DNA of 13,728 bases, from the NCBI GenBank assembly GCA_040307135.1, contig JAWRKD010000015.1, positions 1 to 13,728 on the forward strand, in the 5' to 3' direction. Of this stretch, positions 5,563-13,728 are shown piece by piece. Numbering within the stretch: the first letter of the stretch is position 1; each line of letters opens with the position of its first letter. The position numbers and the translations under genes were made by a program. Origin of the DNA: Aminidesulfovibrio sp040307135. GTDB taxonomy: Bacteria; Desulfobacterota; Desulfovibrionia; Desulfovibrionales; Desulfovibrionaceae. Under the pieces are notes generated by a model that was not told where the DNA came from, ran no database searches, and saw only the letters and a list, made by a program, of their open reading frames with translations.

Positions 5563-6519
5563 ATGGCCAAGAAACAGGAAATCCTTCTGGAAACCGGCAC
5601 CAACGAGCTGGAGATTCTGGAGTTCCACATCGACGAGCGGACCGCGTCCGGCCCCGTGCCCTGCCATTTCGGGGTGAACGTGGCCAAGGTCATGCAGGTC
5701 ATCGAGAGCCCGCGGCTCACGCGGCCGGAATCCGCGCCCCACCCCTGCATGCTCGGGGTCATCCCCCTGCGCAACCATATCCTGCCCGTGCTGGACCTGG
5801 CCGTGTGGCTGGGCATGGACAAGGCCCCCCACGACCAGGAGGTGGTCATCGTCACGGAGTTCAGCCAGAGCGTCACCGGGTTCCTGGTCTCGGGCGTCAC
5901 CGAGATCCACCGCGTGGGCTGGCCCGAGGTCATCCCGCCGTCCAAGGCCCTGGGCCGCTTCGACTCCTCCAGCATCATCGGCCTGGTGGAGCGCGCGGGC
6001 CGGTTCATCCAGCTGCTGGACCTGGAGCACGTGCTGGCCGACCTGGACCCCACGGCGGCCGAGGGAAGCTGGAAGACCTCGGTGCGGGCCGGGGAGGCCT
6101 ACACCGCCCTGGTGGCCGACGACTCGGCCACGATCCGGTCCATGCTGCGCAACAACCTGGAGGCCGCCAACTTCCGGGTGGAGATGACCGCCAACGGCGC
6201 CGAGGCCCTGGAGCGGCTCACGGCCATCAAGGCCGAGGCCCGGGACAGGGGCGTGGCCGTGGGCGAGATGCTGGACGTGCTCATCTCGGACATCGAGATG
6301 CCGCTCATGGACGGCTTCAGCCTGGCCAAGGCCGTGAAAAGCGACCCGCAGCTCTCGGCCCTGCCCGTGATCCTCTACTCCTCCATCATCACCGACGAGC
6401 TGCGCCACAAGGGCGAGAGCGTGGGCGCGGACGCCCAGGTGGCCAAGCCGGACCTGGACCAGATGGCCCGCAAGGCCATTGACCTCATCGAGGCGCGGAC
6501 CGCGGCCCAGGCGGGCTGA
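5563..6519 (+). CDS. cheV: Chemotaxis coupling protein CheV (CheW domain plus receiver)
   Basis: A protein of 318 residues with the CheV architecture. An N-terminal CheW-like coupling domain (about 13-165) includes FGVNVAKVMQVIE, LGVIPLRNHILPVLDLAVWLG, and IIGLVERAGRFIQLLDLEHVL. A C-terminal receiver (about 180-312) has ADDS (D186, D187), phospho-acceptor D243 in LISDIEMP, and K295 in QVAKPDL; the usual switch Thr falls in LYSSIIT. CheV bridges chemoreceptors and CheA at receptor arrays, and receiver phosphorylation tunes coupling or adaptation. ATG 5563 is supported by GGAGG (5551-5555) 7 nt upstream; an earlier in-frame ATG at 5497 adds 22 residues not expected for the family. It converges with the Fic gene across a 41-bp gap without a clear terminator. 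Confidence 0.93.
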   Translation: MAKKQEILLETGTNELEILEFHIDERTASGPVPCHFGVNVAKVMQVIESPRLTRPESAPHPCMLGVIPLRNHILPVLDLAVWLGMDKAPHDQEVVIVTEFSQSVTGFLVSGVTEIHRVGWPEVIPPSKALGRFDSSSIIGLVERAGRFIQLLDLEHVLADLDPTAAEGSWKTSVRAGEAYTALVADDSATIRSMLRNNLEAANFRVEMTANGAEALERLTAIKAEARDRGVAVGEMLDVLISDIEMPLMDGFSLAKAVKSDPQLSALPVILYSSIITDELRHKGESVGADAQVAKPDLDQMARKAIDLIEARTAAQAG

Positions 6520-6560
6520 CAGGCCCCTCCGCAACCTTCCGCAACGCTCAGCAAGGGGGG

Positions 6561-7667
6561 TCAGGCCGGGACAAAGGCCTGCCCCTCCTGGCGCAGGAGG
6601 CCCAGCCCGGCCAGCCGCAGCAGGTCGCGGCGGGCCGTGTGCTGCGTGCGTTCGCGGTAGAGCAGGCGGAAGGGCGTCTCGTCCAGGACCCGGCGCAGGG
6701 TCACGGGGCCGCCGGTCTCCAGGATGAGGAGCAGGAGGTCCTCCTGGCGGCCCGAGAGCCGCCCCCGGCCGCGCAGGCCGCGCAGCCGCCCCAGGAGCAC
6801 CAGCCGTTCCAGGGGGGCCAGGAGCCGGGCCTTGAGCCGCGCCAGTTCGGAGAGGAGCCCGGCCAGGTGGTGCTCCAGCCAGGGGGTCAGGTCCGAGCCC
6901 TCCTGGATGGAGTCCAGGAAGGCCCGGAAGCTCTCCAGCGGGGCGCGGGCCTCGAACACGGCCGGGAGCCAGGGCAGGAAGCGCGGCCCCGCGGCGGCCA
7001 GGATCATGGCCTGCACGGCCCGGCCCGTGCGCTGGTTGCCCGCGTCGAAGGGGTGCAGGCAGGCGAAGTGGAAGGCGAAGAGCGCGGCCCGCAGCACCGG
7101 GGGCTCGTGGCGCAGGGGCTCGGAATTGATCCACTGGCAGAGTTCCGCGAACAGGGCGCGGATGTCCTGGACGTGGCGCGGCGGCACGAAGGAGCCGCCC
7201 TGGGACGGGTCGCCCACCTCGATGGAGCGCATGCGGAAGCGGCCGGGCTCGGTGAGGGGATAGTCCAGGCCCTCCACCACCAGGGCGTGGGTCTTGAGCA
7301 CCAGGGATTCGCTCACCTCCAGGACCCCGAACTCGCGGCGCGGCCGGGACACGGAACGGCAGGCCCGGGCCAGGTTGAAGATCTCGCGCCGGGCCTGGTC
7401 CTGCGGCGGGGCCTCCTCGGGCAGGGCCAGGGCGGCAGCGGCCTGGTCCAGGCCCAGCCCGTTGCCCGCCAGGGTGGCCGAGCCGAACAGGGAGCGCAGC
7501 CGCAGGTCGGCCTCGATCTCCTGGGCCGTTTCCGGCAGGCAGGGCAGCTCGGCCAGGATTCCGGCCAGGCCCTGGACACGGGCCAGCAGCGGGAGGACCC
7601 GCACGCGGTCGAAGCGCCGGGTGAAGCGGAGGGTGTCGGGGCTGAAGACCAGGGCTTTTCTGCTCAT
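6561..7667 (-). CDS. Fic-domain protein with altered active-site and inhibitory motifs, C-terminal wHTH
   Basis: A protein of 368 residues laid out like class II (N-terminally inhibited) Fic proteins: N-terminal helical part, Fic core, and a C-terminal winged-helix-like domain (about 303-368). The flap region GGSFVPPRHVQDI (157-169) is typical. The Fic loop is HPFDAGNQRTGR (205-216): catalytic H205, N211, R213 and R216 are kept, but the acidic Mg-binding position is A209 and the usual Gly after Asn is Q212. The inhibitory helix motif, normally S/TxxxE(G/N), reads SATLAGN (63-69) with A67 replacing Glu. Fic enzymes usually transfer AMP from ATP to target hydroxyls; with these changes the activity could be reduced, different or lost. 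The ATG at 7667 lacks a strong ribosome site, so the start is moderately secure. The gene stands alone, converging with cheV. Confidence 0.85.
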   Translation of the reverse strand: MSRKALVFSPDTLRFTRRFDRVRVLPLLARVQGLAGILAELPCLPETAQEIEADLRLRSLFGSATLAGNGLGLDQAAAALALPEEAPPQDQARREIFNLARACRSVSRPRREFGVLEVSESLVLKTHALVVEGLDYPLTEPGRFRMRSIEVGDPSQGGSFVPPRHVQDIRALFAELCQWINSEPLRHEPPVLRAALFAFHFACLHPFDAGNQRTGRAVQAMILAAAGPRFLPWLPAVFEARAPLESFRAFLDSIQEGSDLTPWLEHHLAGLLSELARLKARLLAPLERLVLLGRLRGLRGRGRLSGRQEDLLLLILETGGPVTLRRVLDETPFRLLYRERTQHTARRDLLRLAGLGLLRQEGQAFVPA

Positions 7668-7716
7668 GAAAGCTCACTGGTTTTTGCAACAAAGAAAACT
7701 TTATTTTTTGGATGTT

Positions 7717-7743
7717 ACTATAACGCCGATAAAATTTATGCAA
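7717..7743 (-). promoter_or_regulatory. Possible promoter of the Fic gene
   Basis: Minus strand: TTGCAT (7743-7738) and a good -10 TATAGT (7722-7717, 5 of 6), but the spacer is only 15 nt. Transcription would start near 7710, leaving an AT-rich leader of about 43 nt before the ATG at 7667. Confidence 0.3.
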
Positions 7744-8010
7744 GCGTTTCAGCAAAACATAATGCACGAAAATATCCAGGCTCCGGCCGGGGCGGAAGGG
7801 CCGGGCCCTGGCCGGGAATGCCCATGCCCCCAGTTCCGCTGGCCCAGCCTCCGGCTCCGGGCATTTGTCATGATGGTTCAAGTCCAGTAGTGCAGAAAAA
7901 GCGCCTGCGAACTCCGCCTTCCCTCTCTGCAAAAACAAAAAATGACTATGCTAGAAAAGGCGGAATGCAAAGACAAATAGGCTAGTCTATAGTGATTTTG
8001 CATAAAAATC

Positions 8011-8040
8011 TGGACTCTCGGCGCAAAGATGCAGTATAGG
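8011..8040 (+). promoter_or_regulatory. Possible promoter of the 65-residue protein gene
   Basis: TGGACT (8011-8016) resembles the TGGACG -35 used at 5051-5072; TATAGG (8035-8040) follows after 18 nt. Transcription would start near 8047 and include the hairpin at 8066-8084. The inverted repeat GTCTATA/TATAGAC brackets this promoter. Confidence 0.4.
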
Positions 8041-8065
8041 CGCTCCTGTATAGACCGTAATTTGC

Positions 8066-8084
8066 GGCGCGGAACCCCCGCGCC
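8066..8084 (+). promoter_or_regulatory. Leader hairpin immediately upstream of a ribosome binding site
   Basis: GGCGCGG, loop AACCC, CCGCGCC: a perfect 7-bp GC stem ending 2 nt before AAGGAG (8087-8092), which is 6 nt before the ATG at 8099. It could modulate ribosome access or stabilise the mRNA 5' end. Confidence 0.5.
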
Positions 8085-8098
8085 AGAAGGAGCACCGC

Positions 8099-8296
8099 AT
8101 GCATTGCGTTCTTATCTTGCCACAGCGGGGCAAAGGCCTGCCCACGGCGCAGCTCCTGCGCCGGTGGGGCTTTGCCGTGTCCGCGGCCGTGCGCGCCGAG
8201 GAGCCGGACCAGGAGCCCCGGCCCGAAGGCGGCCGCCCGCATCCGGCGGCTCCGGACTCTGGACAAAATGACCACCATTGCCTTGACGAGAAATAG
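8099..8296 (+). CDS. Small unidentified protein (65 aa)
   Basis: A 65-residue frame starting at an ATG with a strong AAGGAG ribosome site (8087-8092) at 6-nt spacing, behind a stable leader hairpin and a possible promoter. The product starts MHCVLILPQRGKGLPTAQLL, has one WGF and a polar, Pro/Glu/Asp-rich tail ending NDHHCLDEK; there is no membrane segment or recognisable domain. The ends of the gene are less GC-rich at third positions than the middle. The -35 of the next gene's promoter lies in its last codons. The initiation signals make translation likely; the function is unknown, and a leader-peptide role or chance frame is not excluded. Confidence 0.5.
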   Translation: MHCVLILPQRGKGLPTAQLLRRWGFAVSAAVRAEEPDQEPRPEGGRPHPAAPDSGQNDHHCLDEK

Positions 8297-8311
8297 TCAG
8301 ACGGCTATATC
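8283..8311 (+). promoter_or_regulatory. Leaderless-type promoter of the Cys-rich small protein gene
   Basis: -35 TTGACG (8283-8288, 5 of 6), 17-nt spacer, -10 TATATC (8306-8311, 4 of 6), then 6 nt (CCGCTC) to the ATG at 8318. The predicted transcription start coincides with the start codon, and there is no Shine-Dalgarno sequence. Confidence 0.65.
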
Positions 8312-8317
8312 CCGCTC

Positions 8318-8596
8318 ATGAACCCTGCTCCGCCTCCTGCGCCCGCGGCCCGGGCCGGGCTTGAGACGCGCTGCGCCGACTGCGCCCACCTGCGGGGCGG
8401 CTGCTGCGAGTCCGCGGCCGAGGCCCTGGCCGGCCAGGGCTGGCCCCGCGCGCAGGTGCGGCCCGTGCCCGGGGCCTGGGCCCGGGACTGTCCCGGCTTT
8501 GCCCCATCCGCGGCCTTCCTGGCCGGTCTGCGCGAGCCCGCCGGGGGCCGCGCCCGGGACGCCCTGGAGCGCGCCCGGAGTTTCACTCCGCACTGA
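8318..8596 (+). CDS. Small cysteine-rich protein (92 aa), possible metal binding
   Basis: A 92-residue protein with C19 and C22 in CADCAHLRGGCC, C29 and C30, and C58 in RDCPGF. The CxxC-x6-CC pattern followed by a single distant Cys suggests a small zinc or iron-sulfur site, an inference from spacing only. The N-terminus is Pro/Ala-rich with no signal peptide or membrane helix. The ATG has no ribosome site, but a near-consensus promoter ends 6 nt before it, so a leaderless transcript is predicted. A very long antisense frame overlaps it, but is composed like a shadow of GC-rich coding DNA. The promoter of the hybrid kinase starts 21 bp downstream. I do not recognise the family. Confidence 0.6.
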   Translation: MNPAPPPAPAARAGLETRCADCAHLRGGCCESAAEALAGQGWPRAQVRPVPGAWARDCPGFAPSAAFLAGLREPAGGRARDALERARSFTPH

Positions 8597-8617
8597 GCGG
8601 CCGCGATCGCCGGACCG

Positions 8618-8646
8618 TTTACAGCGTGTTGGCCCTGGGCTATTGT
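8618..8646 (+). promoter_or_regulatory. Leaderless-type promoter of the hybrid kinase gene
   Basis: -35 TTTACA (8618-8623, 5 of 6), 17-nt spacer, -10 TATTGT (8641-8646, 4 of 6), then 6 nt (GGCGAA) to the ATG at 8653. The geometry is identical to that at 8283-8318. Confidence 0.6.
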
Positions 8647-8652
8647 GGCGAA

Positions 8653-11169
<2,517 letters not shown>

Positions 11170-11172
11170 CGG

Positions 11173-11224
11173 GCGGCAATCCTTGCCGCGCCGGTTTCAC
11201 AACAGATTTGAATTCCTGTTTTTT
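11173..11224 (+). terminator. Probable terminator after the hybrid kinase gene
   Basis: Two elements follow the stop: GCGGCAA-TCC-TTGCCGC (11173-11189), a perfect 7-bp hairpin without a T-run, and AACAG-(10 nt)-CTGTT followed by T's (11201-11224, six T's in total). The second has the right tail but a weak stem; together they probably end transcription. Confidence 0.5.
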
Positions 11225-11277
11225 CGCCGTCCAGCACGGGCCTTGCTATGGAATCCTCCAGCGTCAAGGAGGACCCC

Positions 11278-11469
11278 ATGACCATGCCCGTTTCGCCGCT
11301 TTCGCCGTCCAGTCCCGCGCTCCAGCCCGAGCGCGCCCCCGCCGGTCCCACGGCCCAGGAAGCCGCGGAGAGCCTGGCCGCCATCCAGTCCCAGCCCCAG
11401 GGCGCGGAAGGCGCCCACAGCCTGGACATCGAGCGGGTGCGCCGCCTGCTGGCCGACCCCCTGGCCTGA
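11278..11469 (+). CDS. Small unidentified protein (63 aa) upstream of a methyltransferase
   Basis: A 63-residue protein with a strong AAGGAGG (11266-11272) 5 nt before the ATG at 11278; an earlier in-frame ATG at 11248 lacks a ribosome site. The first half is Pro/Ser/Ala-rich and probably disordered (MTMPVSPLSPSSPALQPER); the end, SLDIERVRRLLADPLA, looks like a short amphipathic helix. The overall plan, a disordered small protein with a C-terminal helix, faintly recalls FlgM-type anti-sigma factors, but the match is too weak to name it. The stop is 10 nt from the methyltransferase ATG, so the two are almost certainly co-transcribed. Confidence 0.6.
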   Translation: MTMPVSPLSPSSPALQPERAPAGPTAQEAAESLAAIQSQPQGAEGAHSLDIERVRRLLADPLA

Positions 11470-11479
11470 GGCCGCGGTC

Positions 11480-12340
11480 ATGGAACAGCGCCGCGTCTGG
11501 TACGAGCTCCAGGCCCTGTCCGAGACGTGCCACGTCCCGGCCGGGGACCTGCTGCGCTGCGTGCAGGAGCACGGCCTGCCCAGCCAGCGGAACCCGAACG
11601 GCTTTTTCGTGGACCGGGCCTGCTTCCCCCGGCTCTTCGCCATCCTGGGCAAGGATCTGCCGCGGGCCTTCTACGCCATCCCGGACAACCTGAAGGGCGG
11701 CGGCCCGGCCTGGCGCACGGCCCTGCGCGAGCTCTACGGCGAGGAGTTCGCCTGCCCGGCGTCGCTCTCGCCCAGCCAGGGCGAGCTCCTGCGCTCCCTG
11801 GTCTTCAACCTCCAGCCCCGCGTCTGCCTGGAGATCGGCTGCTTCGTGGGCGCCTCCACCCTCTGGATCGCCTCGGCCCTGGCCGAGCTGGGCCAGGGGC
11901 ATCTGCACAGCGTGGACCTCTTCGGCGACAAGTTCCCCTTCGGCCGCTACACCTATCTCTACGTGCCGGACGCGGAGCAGTACATCATGCGCCGCCTGGA
12001 CCAGGCCGGGCTGCTCTCCCGCGTGACCCTGCACAAGGGGCATTCCGTGGCCATCGGCATGGCCTACGCGGAGTGCGTGGGCGAGCCCCTGGACTTCCTG
12101 TTCATCGACGGCGACCACACCAAGGAGGGCTGCGAGGCCGATTTCCGGCTCTACGAGCCCCGCCTGCGGCCCGGCGGCCTGCTCGTGCTGCACGACATCG
12201 TGCCCGGGAAGTGCGGCTGGGACGGCCCGCGCCACGTCATCGACAACGTGGTGCGCGCCCAGCCGGAGCGCTTCGACGTCCTGGAGCTGCCCACCGCGCC
12301 CAAGGACTACGGCATGGCCGTGATCCGCAAAAAGGCCTGA
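11480..12340 (+). CDS. Class I SAM-dependent methyltransferase with N-terminal helical extension
   Basis: A protein of 286 residues. The catalytic Rossmann domain (about 95-286) resembles the Methyltransf_24/O-methyltransferase group: motif I VCLEIGCFVGASTLWIA (115-131; E118, G120, G124), acidic strand-2 end HSVDLFGD (D146), and FLFIDGDHTKEGCEADFRLY (207-225) followed by LRPGGLLVLHDI. The first 60 or so residues (ELQALSETCHVPAGDLLRCV, then FFVDRACFPRLFAIL) look like a small helix-turn-helix or adaptor domain and may bind the substrate or a partner. Relatives are often encoded near glycan or surface-modification genes, but there is no such context here and the substrate is unknown. ATG 11480 has TGAGG (11467-11471) about 8 nt upstream. 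Confidence 0.85.
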   Translation: MEQRRVWYELQALSETCHVPAGDLLRCVQEHGLPSQRNPNGFFVDRACFPRLFAILGKDLPRAFYAIPDNLKGGGPAWRTALRELYGEEFACPASLSPSQGELLRSLVFNLQPRVCLEIGCFVGASTLWIASALAELGQGHLHSVDLFGDKFPFGRYTYLYVPDAEQYIMRRLDQAGLLSRVTLHKGHSVAIGMAYAECVGEPLDFLFIDGDHTKEGCEADFRLYEPRLRPGGLLVLHDIVPGKCGWDGPRHVIDNVVRAQPERFDVLELPTAPKDYGMAVIRKKA

Positions 12341-12346
12341 GAGAGA

Positions 12347-12423
12347 CCCCGCCTCCGCCTTCCCGTGGACCCCGGCGGGGGACGGAAATTGCGCTCCGGC
12401 CGCCATCCGCGCAAGGCTTGCGC
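12347..12423 (+). terminator. Possible terminator region: two inverted repeats without T-run
   Basis: Just after the methyltransferase stop, CCCCGCC (12347-12353) pairs with GGCGGGG (12374-12380) across a 20-nt loop; further on GCGCAA-GGC-TTGCGC (12409-12423) forms a tight 6-bp hairpin. Neither is followed by a run of T's, so intrinsic termination is uncertain. Confidence 0.3.
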
Positions 12424-12432
12424 AGGCCCGAA

Positions 12433-12451
12433 AAATGAAATACAGTCATTT
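12433..12451. promoter_or_regulatory. Candidate upstream site: dyad AAATGA-N7-TCATTT
   Basis: A perfect 6-bp dyad in an AT-rich patch 14 bp upstream of the sigma-54-type -24 element. It could be an operator or part of an activator site; sigma-54 activators usually bind further upstream. Confidence 0.4.
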
Positions 12452-12464
12452 CTGCGTGTTGGAT

Positions 12465-12480
12465 CGGCACGTTCCTTGCC
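12465..12480 (+). promoter_or_regulatory. Sigma-54-type (-24/-12) promoter of the LRAT-like gene
   Basis: GGCACG-TTCC-TTGC (12466-12479) matches the consensus TGGCACG-N4-TTGCW except at the two end positions; the essential GG and GC are exactly 10 bp apart. Transcription would start about 12491, 38 nt before the ATG at 12529. This implies control by RpoN and an enhancer-binding activator, not visible in the window. Confidence 0.65.
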
Positions 12481-12528
12481 TGTCCAAGGCGTCCCCTTGA
12501 AGGACGCGAAAAACAGGAGATACGCATC

Positions 12529-12882
12529 ATGGAAAGCATCCCCGTCGGCTCGCTCATCGTTTCCAAACGTCCCCTCCGCGAACTTTACGGCTACTACCTG
12601 GGTCAGGGCAGGGTGGTCCTGCGCTCCAAGGGACCGGCCCGGGTCACCAGCCTGGACAGTTTCGCCGGGGGGCACGCGGTCTGCGTGGTGGAACACCCGG
12701 ACCGCCAGCTCACGGCCCGGGAGATCGTGCGCCGCGCCCTGGGCCTGGCCGAGGACCAGGGGTACCACCCCCGCTCCTACGGCCGGGTGAAGCAGGACGA
12801 GCGCCTCATCTCCCCGGCGCAAACCGCGTCCACGGGCTCGGGGGTCAAGCCGACCACCCCGGCCAAGATCGTGGCCATGTAG
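12529..12882 (+). CDS. LRAT-like (NlpC/P60-related) protein lacking the catalytic residues
   Basis: A protein of 117 residues with AGGAGA (12515-12520) 8 nt upstream of the ATG. The layout follows bacterial lecithin-retinol-acyltransferase-like proteins: IPVGSLIVSKRP at the start, YGYYLGQGRVVL (20-31) where active members read HYGIYxGxGxVI, VCVVEHPDRQLTAREIVRRA (51-70), then LGLAEDQGYH, where active members continue into the NCEHF box. Here the catalytic His position is L19, and the NC box is replaced by PRSYGRVKQDERL with no Cys; the only Cys is C52. The C-terminal 25 residues are Thr/Ser/Pro-rich. If the assignment is right, it is a pseudoenzyme, perhaps a binding or scaffold protein. A sigma-54-type promoter precedes it and a strong terminator follows, so it is a single-gene unit. 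The family call is from remembered pattern and is moderate. Confidence 0.65.
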   Translation: MESIPVGSLIVSKRPLRELYGYYLGQGRVVLRSKGPARVTSLDSFAGGHAVCVVEHPDRQLTAREIVRRALGLAEDQGYHPRSYGRVKQDERLISPAQTASTGSGVKPTTPAKIVAM

Positions 12883-12913
12883 CGCCCGCGGGCCGGGCCT
12901 TGCCGCAACACAG

Positions 12914-12961
12914 GCGGCCTCCTGGAGGAGCGTTCCTTCTCCAGGGGGCCGCTTCCCGTTT
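12914..12961 (+). terminator. Strong intrinsic terminator after the LRAT-like gene
   Basis: GCGGCCTCCTGGAG (12914-12927) pairs with CTCCAGGGGGCCGC (12939-12952), a 14-bp stem with one U-G pair and an 11-nt loop, followed by TTCCCGTTT. The stem is very stable; the tail is only moderately T-rich. Confidence 0.7.
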
Positions 12962-13036
12962 GGTCCGGCGGCCGCGCCCCTCTAGCCAAATGACGCCGCC
13001 TGGCGTATGCTTGCGGAACGACACGGAAACCGGCCC

Positions 13037-13048
13037 GGCCGCGCGGCC
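13037..13048 (+). repeat. 12-bp GC palindrome in the leader of the CBS/ACT gene
   Basis: GGCCGCGCGGCC, a perfect palindrome 14 bp before the AAGGAG ribosome site. It may form a leader hairpin, though all-GC palindromes are common by chance here. Confidence 0.3.
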
Positions 13049-13075
13049 CGGGGCCAGGCACCAAGGAGATCGCCC

Positions 13076-13728
13076 ATGCTGGTAAAGAACTGGATGACCA
13101 CCAACGTGGTGAGCCTGACCGCGGACAAGTCCATGATGAAGGCGGCCAAGCTCATGAAGGACAACAAGATCAGCCGCATCCCCATCGTGGACGACGCGGG
13201 CAAGGTGGTGGGCATCGTCTCGGACCGGGACATCAAGGAGGCCTCGCCCTCCAAGGCCACCACGCTCGACATGCACGAGCTCTACTACCTGCTCTCCGAG
13301 ATCAAGCTCGCGGACATCATGACCAAGAACCCGGTCTGCCTCTCGCCCGAGGACACCATCGAGAAGGCCGCGGCCCTCATGATGGAGCACAACTTCGGCG
13401 GCATGCCCGTGGTGGACGAGAGCGGCAGGCTGGTGGGCATCATCACGGACTCGGACGTGTTCAAGGTGCTCATCTCCATCACCGGCGTGCTGGAGGGCGG
13501 CATCCAGATCGGCTTCAACCTGCCCAACACCCCGGGCGGCCTGGTGCCGGTGCTGGACTTCCTCAAGGACCACGGCGCGCGCATCATGAGCATGCTCACC
13601 TCGTCCGAACCGCCGGAAAAGGGCATGCGCCACGTGTTCATCCGCATCCGCGACGTGGACAAGTCCGCGCTCAAGAAGCTCAAGGCCGACCTGGAGGCCA
13701 ACTTCGACGTGCTCTACTTCGTGCAGGA
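13076..13728 (+). CDS. CBS-CBS-ACT domain protein (AcuB-like), 3' end outside window
   Basis: 217 residues are visible and the frame is still open at the window edge; the ATG at 13076 has AAGGAG (13063-13068) at 7-nt spacing. Two CBS motifs are clear: NWMTTNVVSLTADKSMMKAA through RIPIVDDAGKVVGIVSDRDI (about 5-53), and DIMTKNPVCLSPEDTIEKAA through GGMPVVDESGRLVGIITDSD (about 80-127). The remainder (about 143-217) has an ACT-like pattern. Paired CBS domains bind adenine nucleotides and ACT domains bind amino acids, so this is probably a soluble energy- or metabolite-sensing protein; its target is unknown. Relatives are about this length, so only a few residues are probably missing. No confident promoter is seen in 12962-13062. 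Confidence 0.9.
   Translation, partial: MLVKNWMTTNVVSLTADKSMMKAAKLMKDNKISRIPIVDDAGKVVGIVSDRDIKEASPSKATTLDMHELYYLLSEIKLADIMTKNPVCLSPEDTIEKAAALMMEHNFGGMPVVDESGRLVGIITDSDVFKVLISITGVLEGGIQIGFNLPNTPGGLVPVLDFLKDHGARIMSMLTSSEPPEKGMRHVFIRIRDVDKSALKKLKADLEANFDVLYFVQ

Larger units (their letters stand above)
7668..8098. other. Non-coding region between divergent Fic and small-protein genes
   Basis: About 430 bases without a supported gene. 7675-7780 and 7880-8060 are markedly AT-rich for this genome; 7780-7865 is a GC-rich island with a weak inverted repeat (GCGGAA 7792-7797, TTCCGC 7834-7839). A 7-bp inverted repeat GTCTATA/TATAGAC (7985-7991, 8049-8055) and three TATAG-like elements lie near the right end. 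It should hold the promoters of both flanking genes. Confidence 0.6.

Noticed and set aside
6520..6560. CCCCT/AGGGG inverted repeat and tandem TCCGCAAC between cheV and the Fic gene
   Set aside because: The stem is short with a 25-nt loop and no T-run; it is probably chance.
7875..7885. GGTTCAAGTCC resembles a tRNA T-arm
   Set aside because: The flanking bases do not form a 5-bp T-stem, and no anticodon arm or acceptor stem can be built around it.
13001..13014. TGG-CGTATGCTT-GC resembles a sigma-54 promoter before the CBS/ACT gene
   Set aside because: GG and GC are 9 bp apart rather than the required 10.

Overview
The window is very GC-rich, with strong G/C preference at third codon positions. 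Its genes suit a Desulfovibrio-like member of the Desulfobacterota (former Deltaproteobacteria): several two-component proteins, CheV, a soluble PAS kinase with an HDIKSP phospho-acceptor box, a CBS-CBS-ACT protein, and a sigma-54-type promoter. The assignment is inferred from gene content; no rRNA or other definitive marker is present.

Layout. 1-91: tail of an unrecognised gene. 88-723 (+): a GntR/FadR-type FCD sensor domain with no DNA-binding domain, bracketed by a 16-bp direct repeat. 756-2150 (-): soluble double-PAS histidine kinase with a good promoter that contains a palindrome. 2314-3542 (+): two-gene operon (TIM-barrel sugar isomerase-like protein, hotdog thioesterase) joined by a GTGA overlap. 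3543-4160: non-coding, rich in inverted repeats, with two tandem minus-strand terminators and possibly a small RNA. 4161-5021 (-) PHP phosphoesterase and 5102-5476 (+) single-domain response regulator are divergent, with promoters arranged as mirror images. 5563-6519 (+): CheV. 6561-7667 (-): Fic protein with altered catalytic and inhibitory motifs. 7668-8098: AT-rich non-coding stretch. 8099-8296 and 8318-8596 (+): two small proteins, the second cysteine-rich. 8653-11169 (+): membrane hybrid histidine kinase with a periplasmic solute-binding sensor. 11278-12340 (+): small protein plus SAM methyltransferase. 12529-12882 (+): LRAT-like protein lacking the catalytic residues, behind a sigma-54-type promoter. 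13076-end (+): CBS/ACT protein, cut by the window edge.

How the genes relate. Most are signalling or regulatory (two kinases, a stand-alone receiver, CheV, an FCD sensor, a CBS/ACT sensor, a Fic protein), in short transcription units rather than one large operon. No phosphotransfer partnership can be proved from the sequence; the kinase/receiver proximity is only suggestive.

Most notable observations: (1) four genes (4161-5021, 5102-5476, 8318-8596, 8653-11169) have a sigma-70-like -35 hexamer ending exactly 29 nt before the start codon, with the -10 placed so that transcription would start at the ATG, and no Shine-Dalgarno sequence; this predicts leaderless mRNAs. (2) In the Fic protein both the acidic residue of the Fic motif and the inhibitory glutamate are alanine. 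(3) The LRAT-like protein has lost the catalytic His and Cys. (4) A possible minus-strand small RNA lies in 3759-4039.
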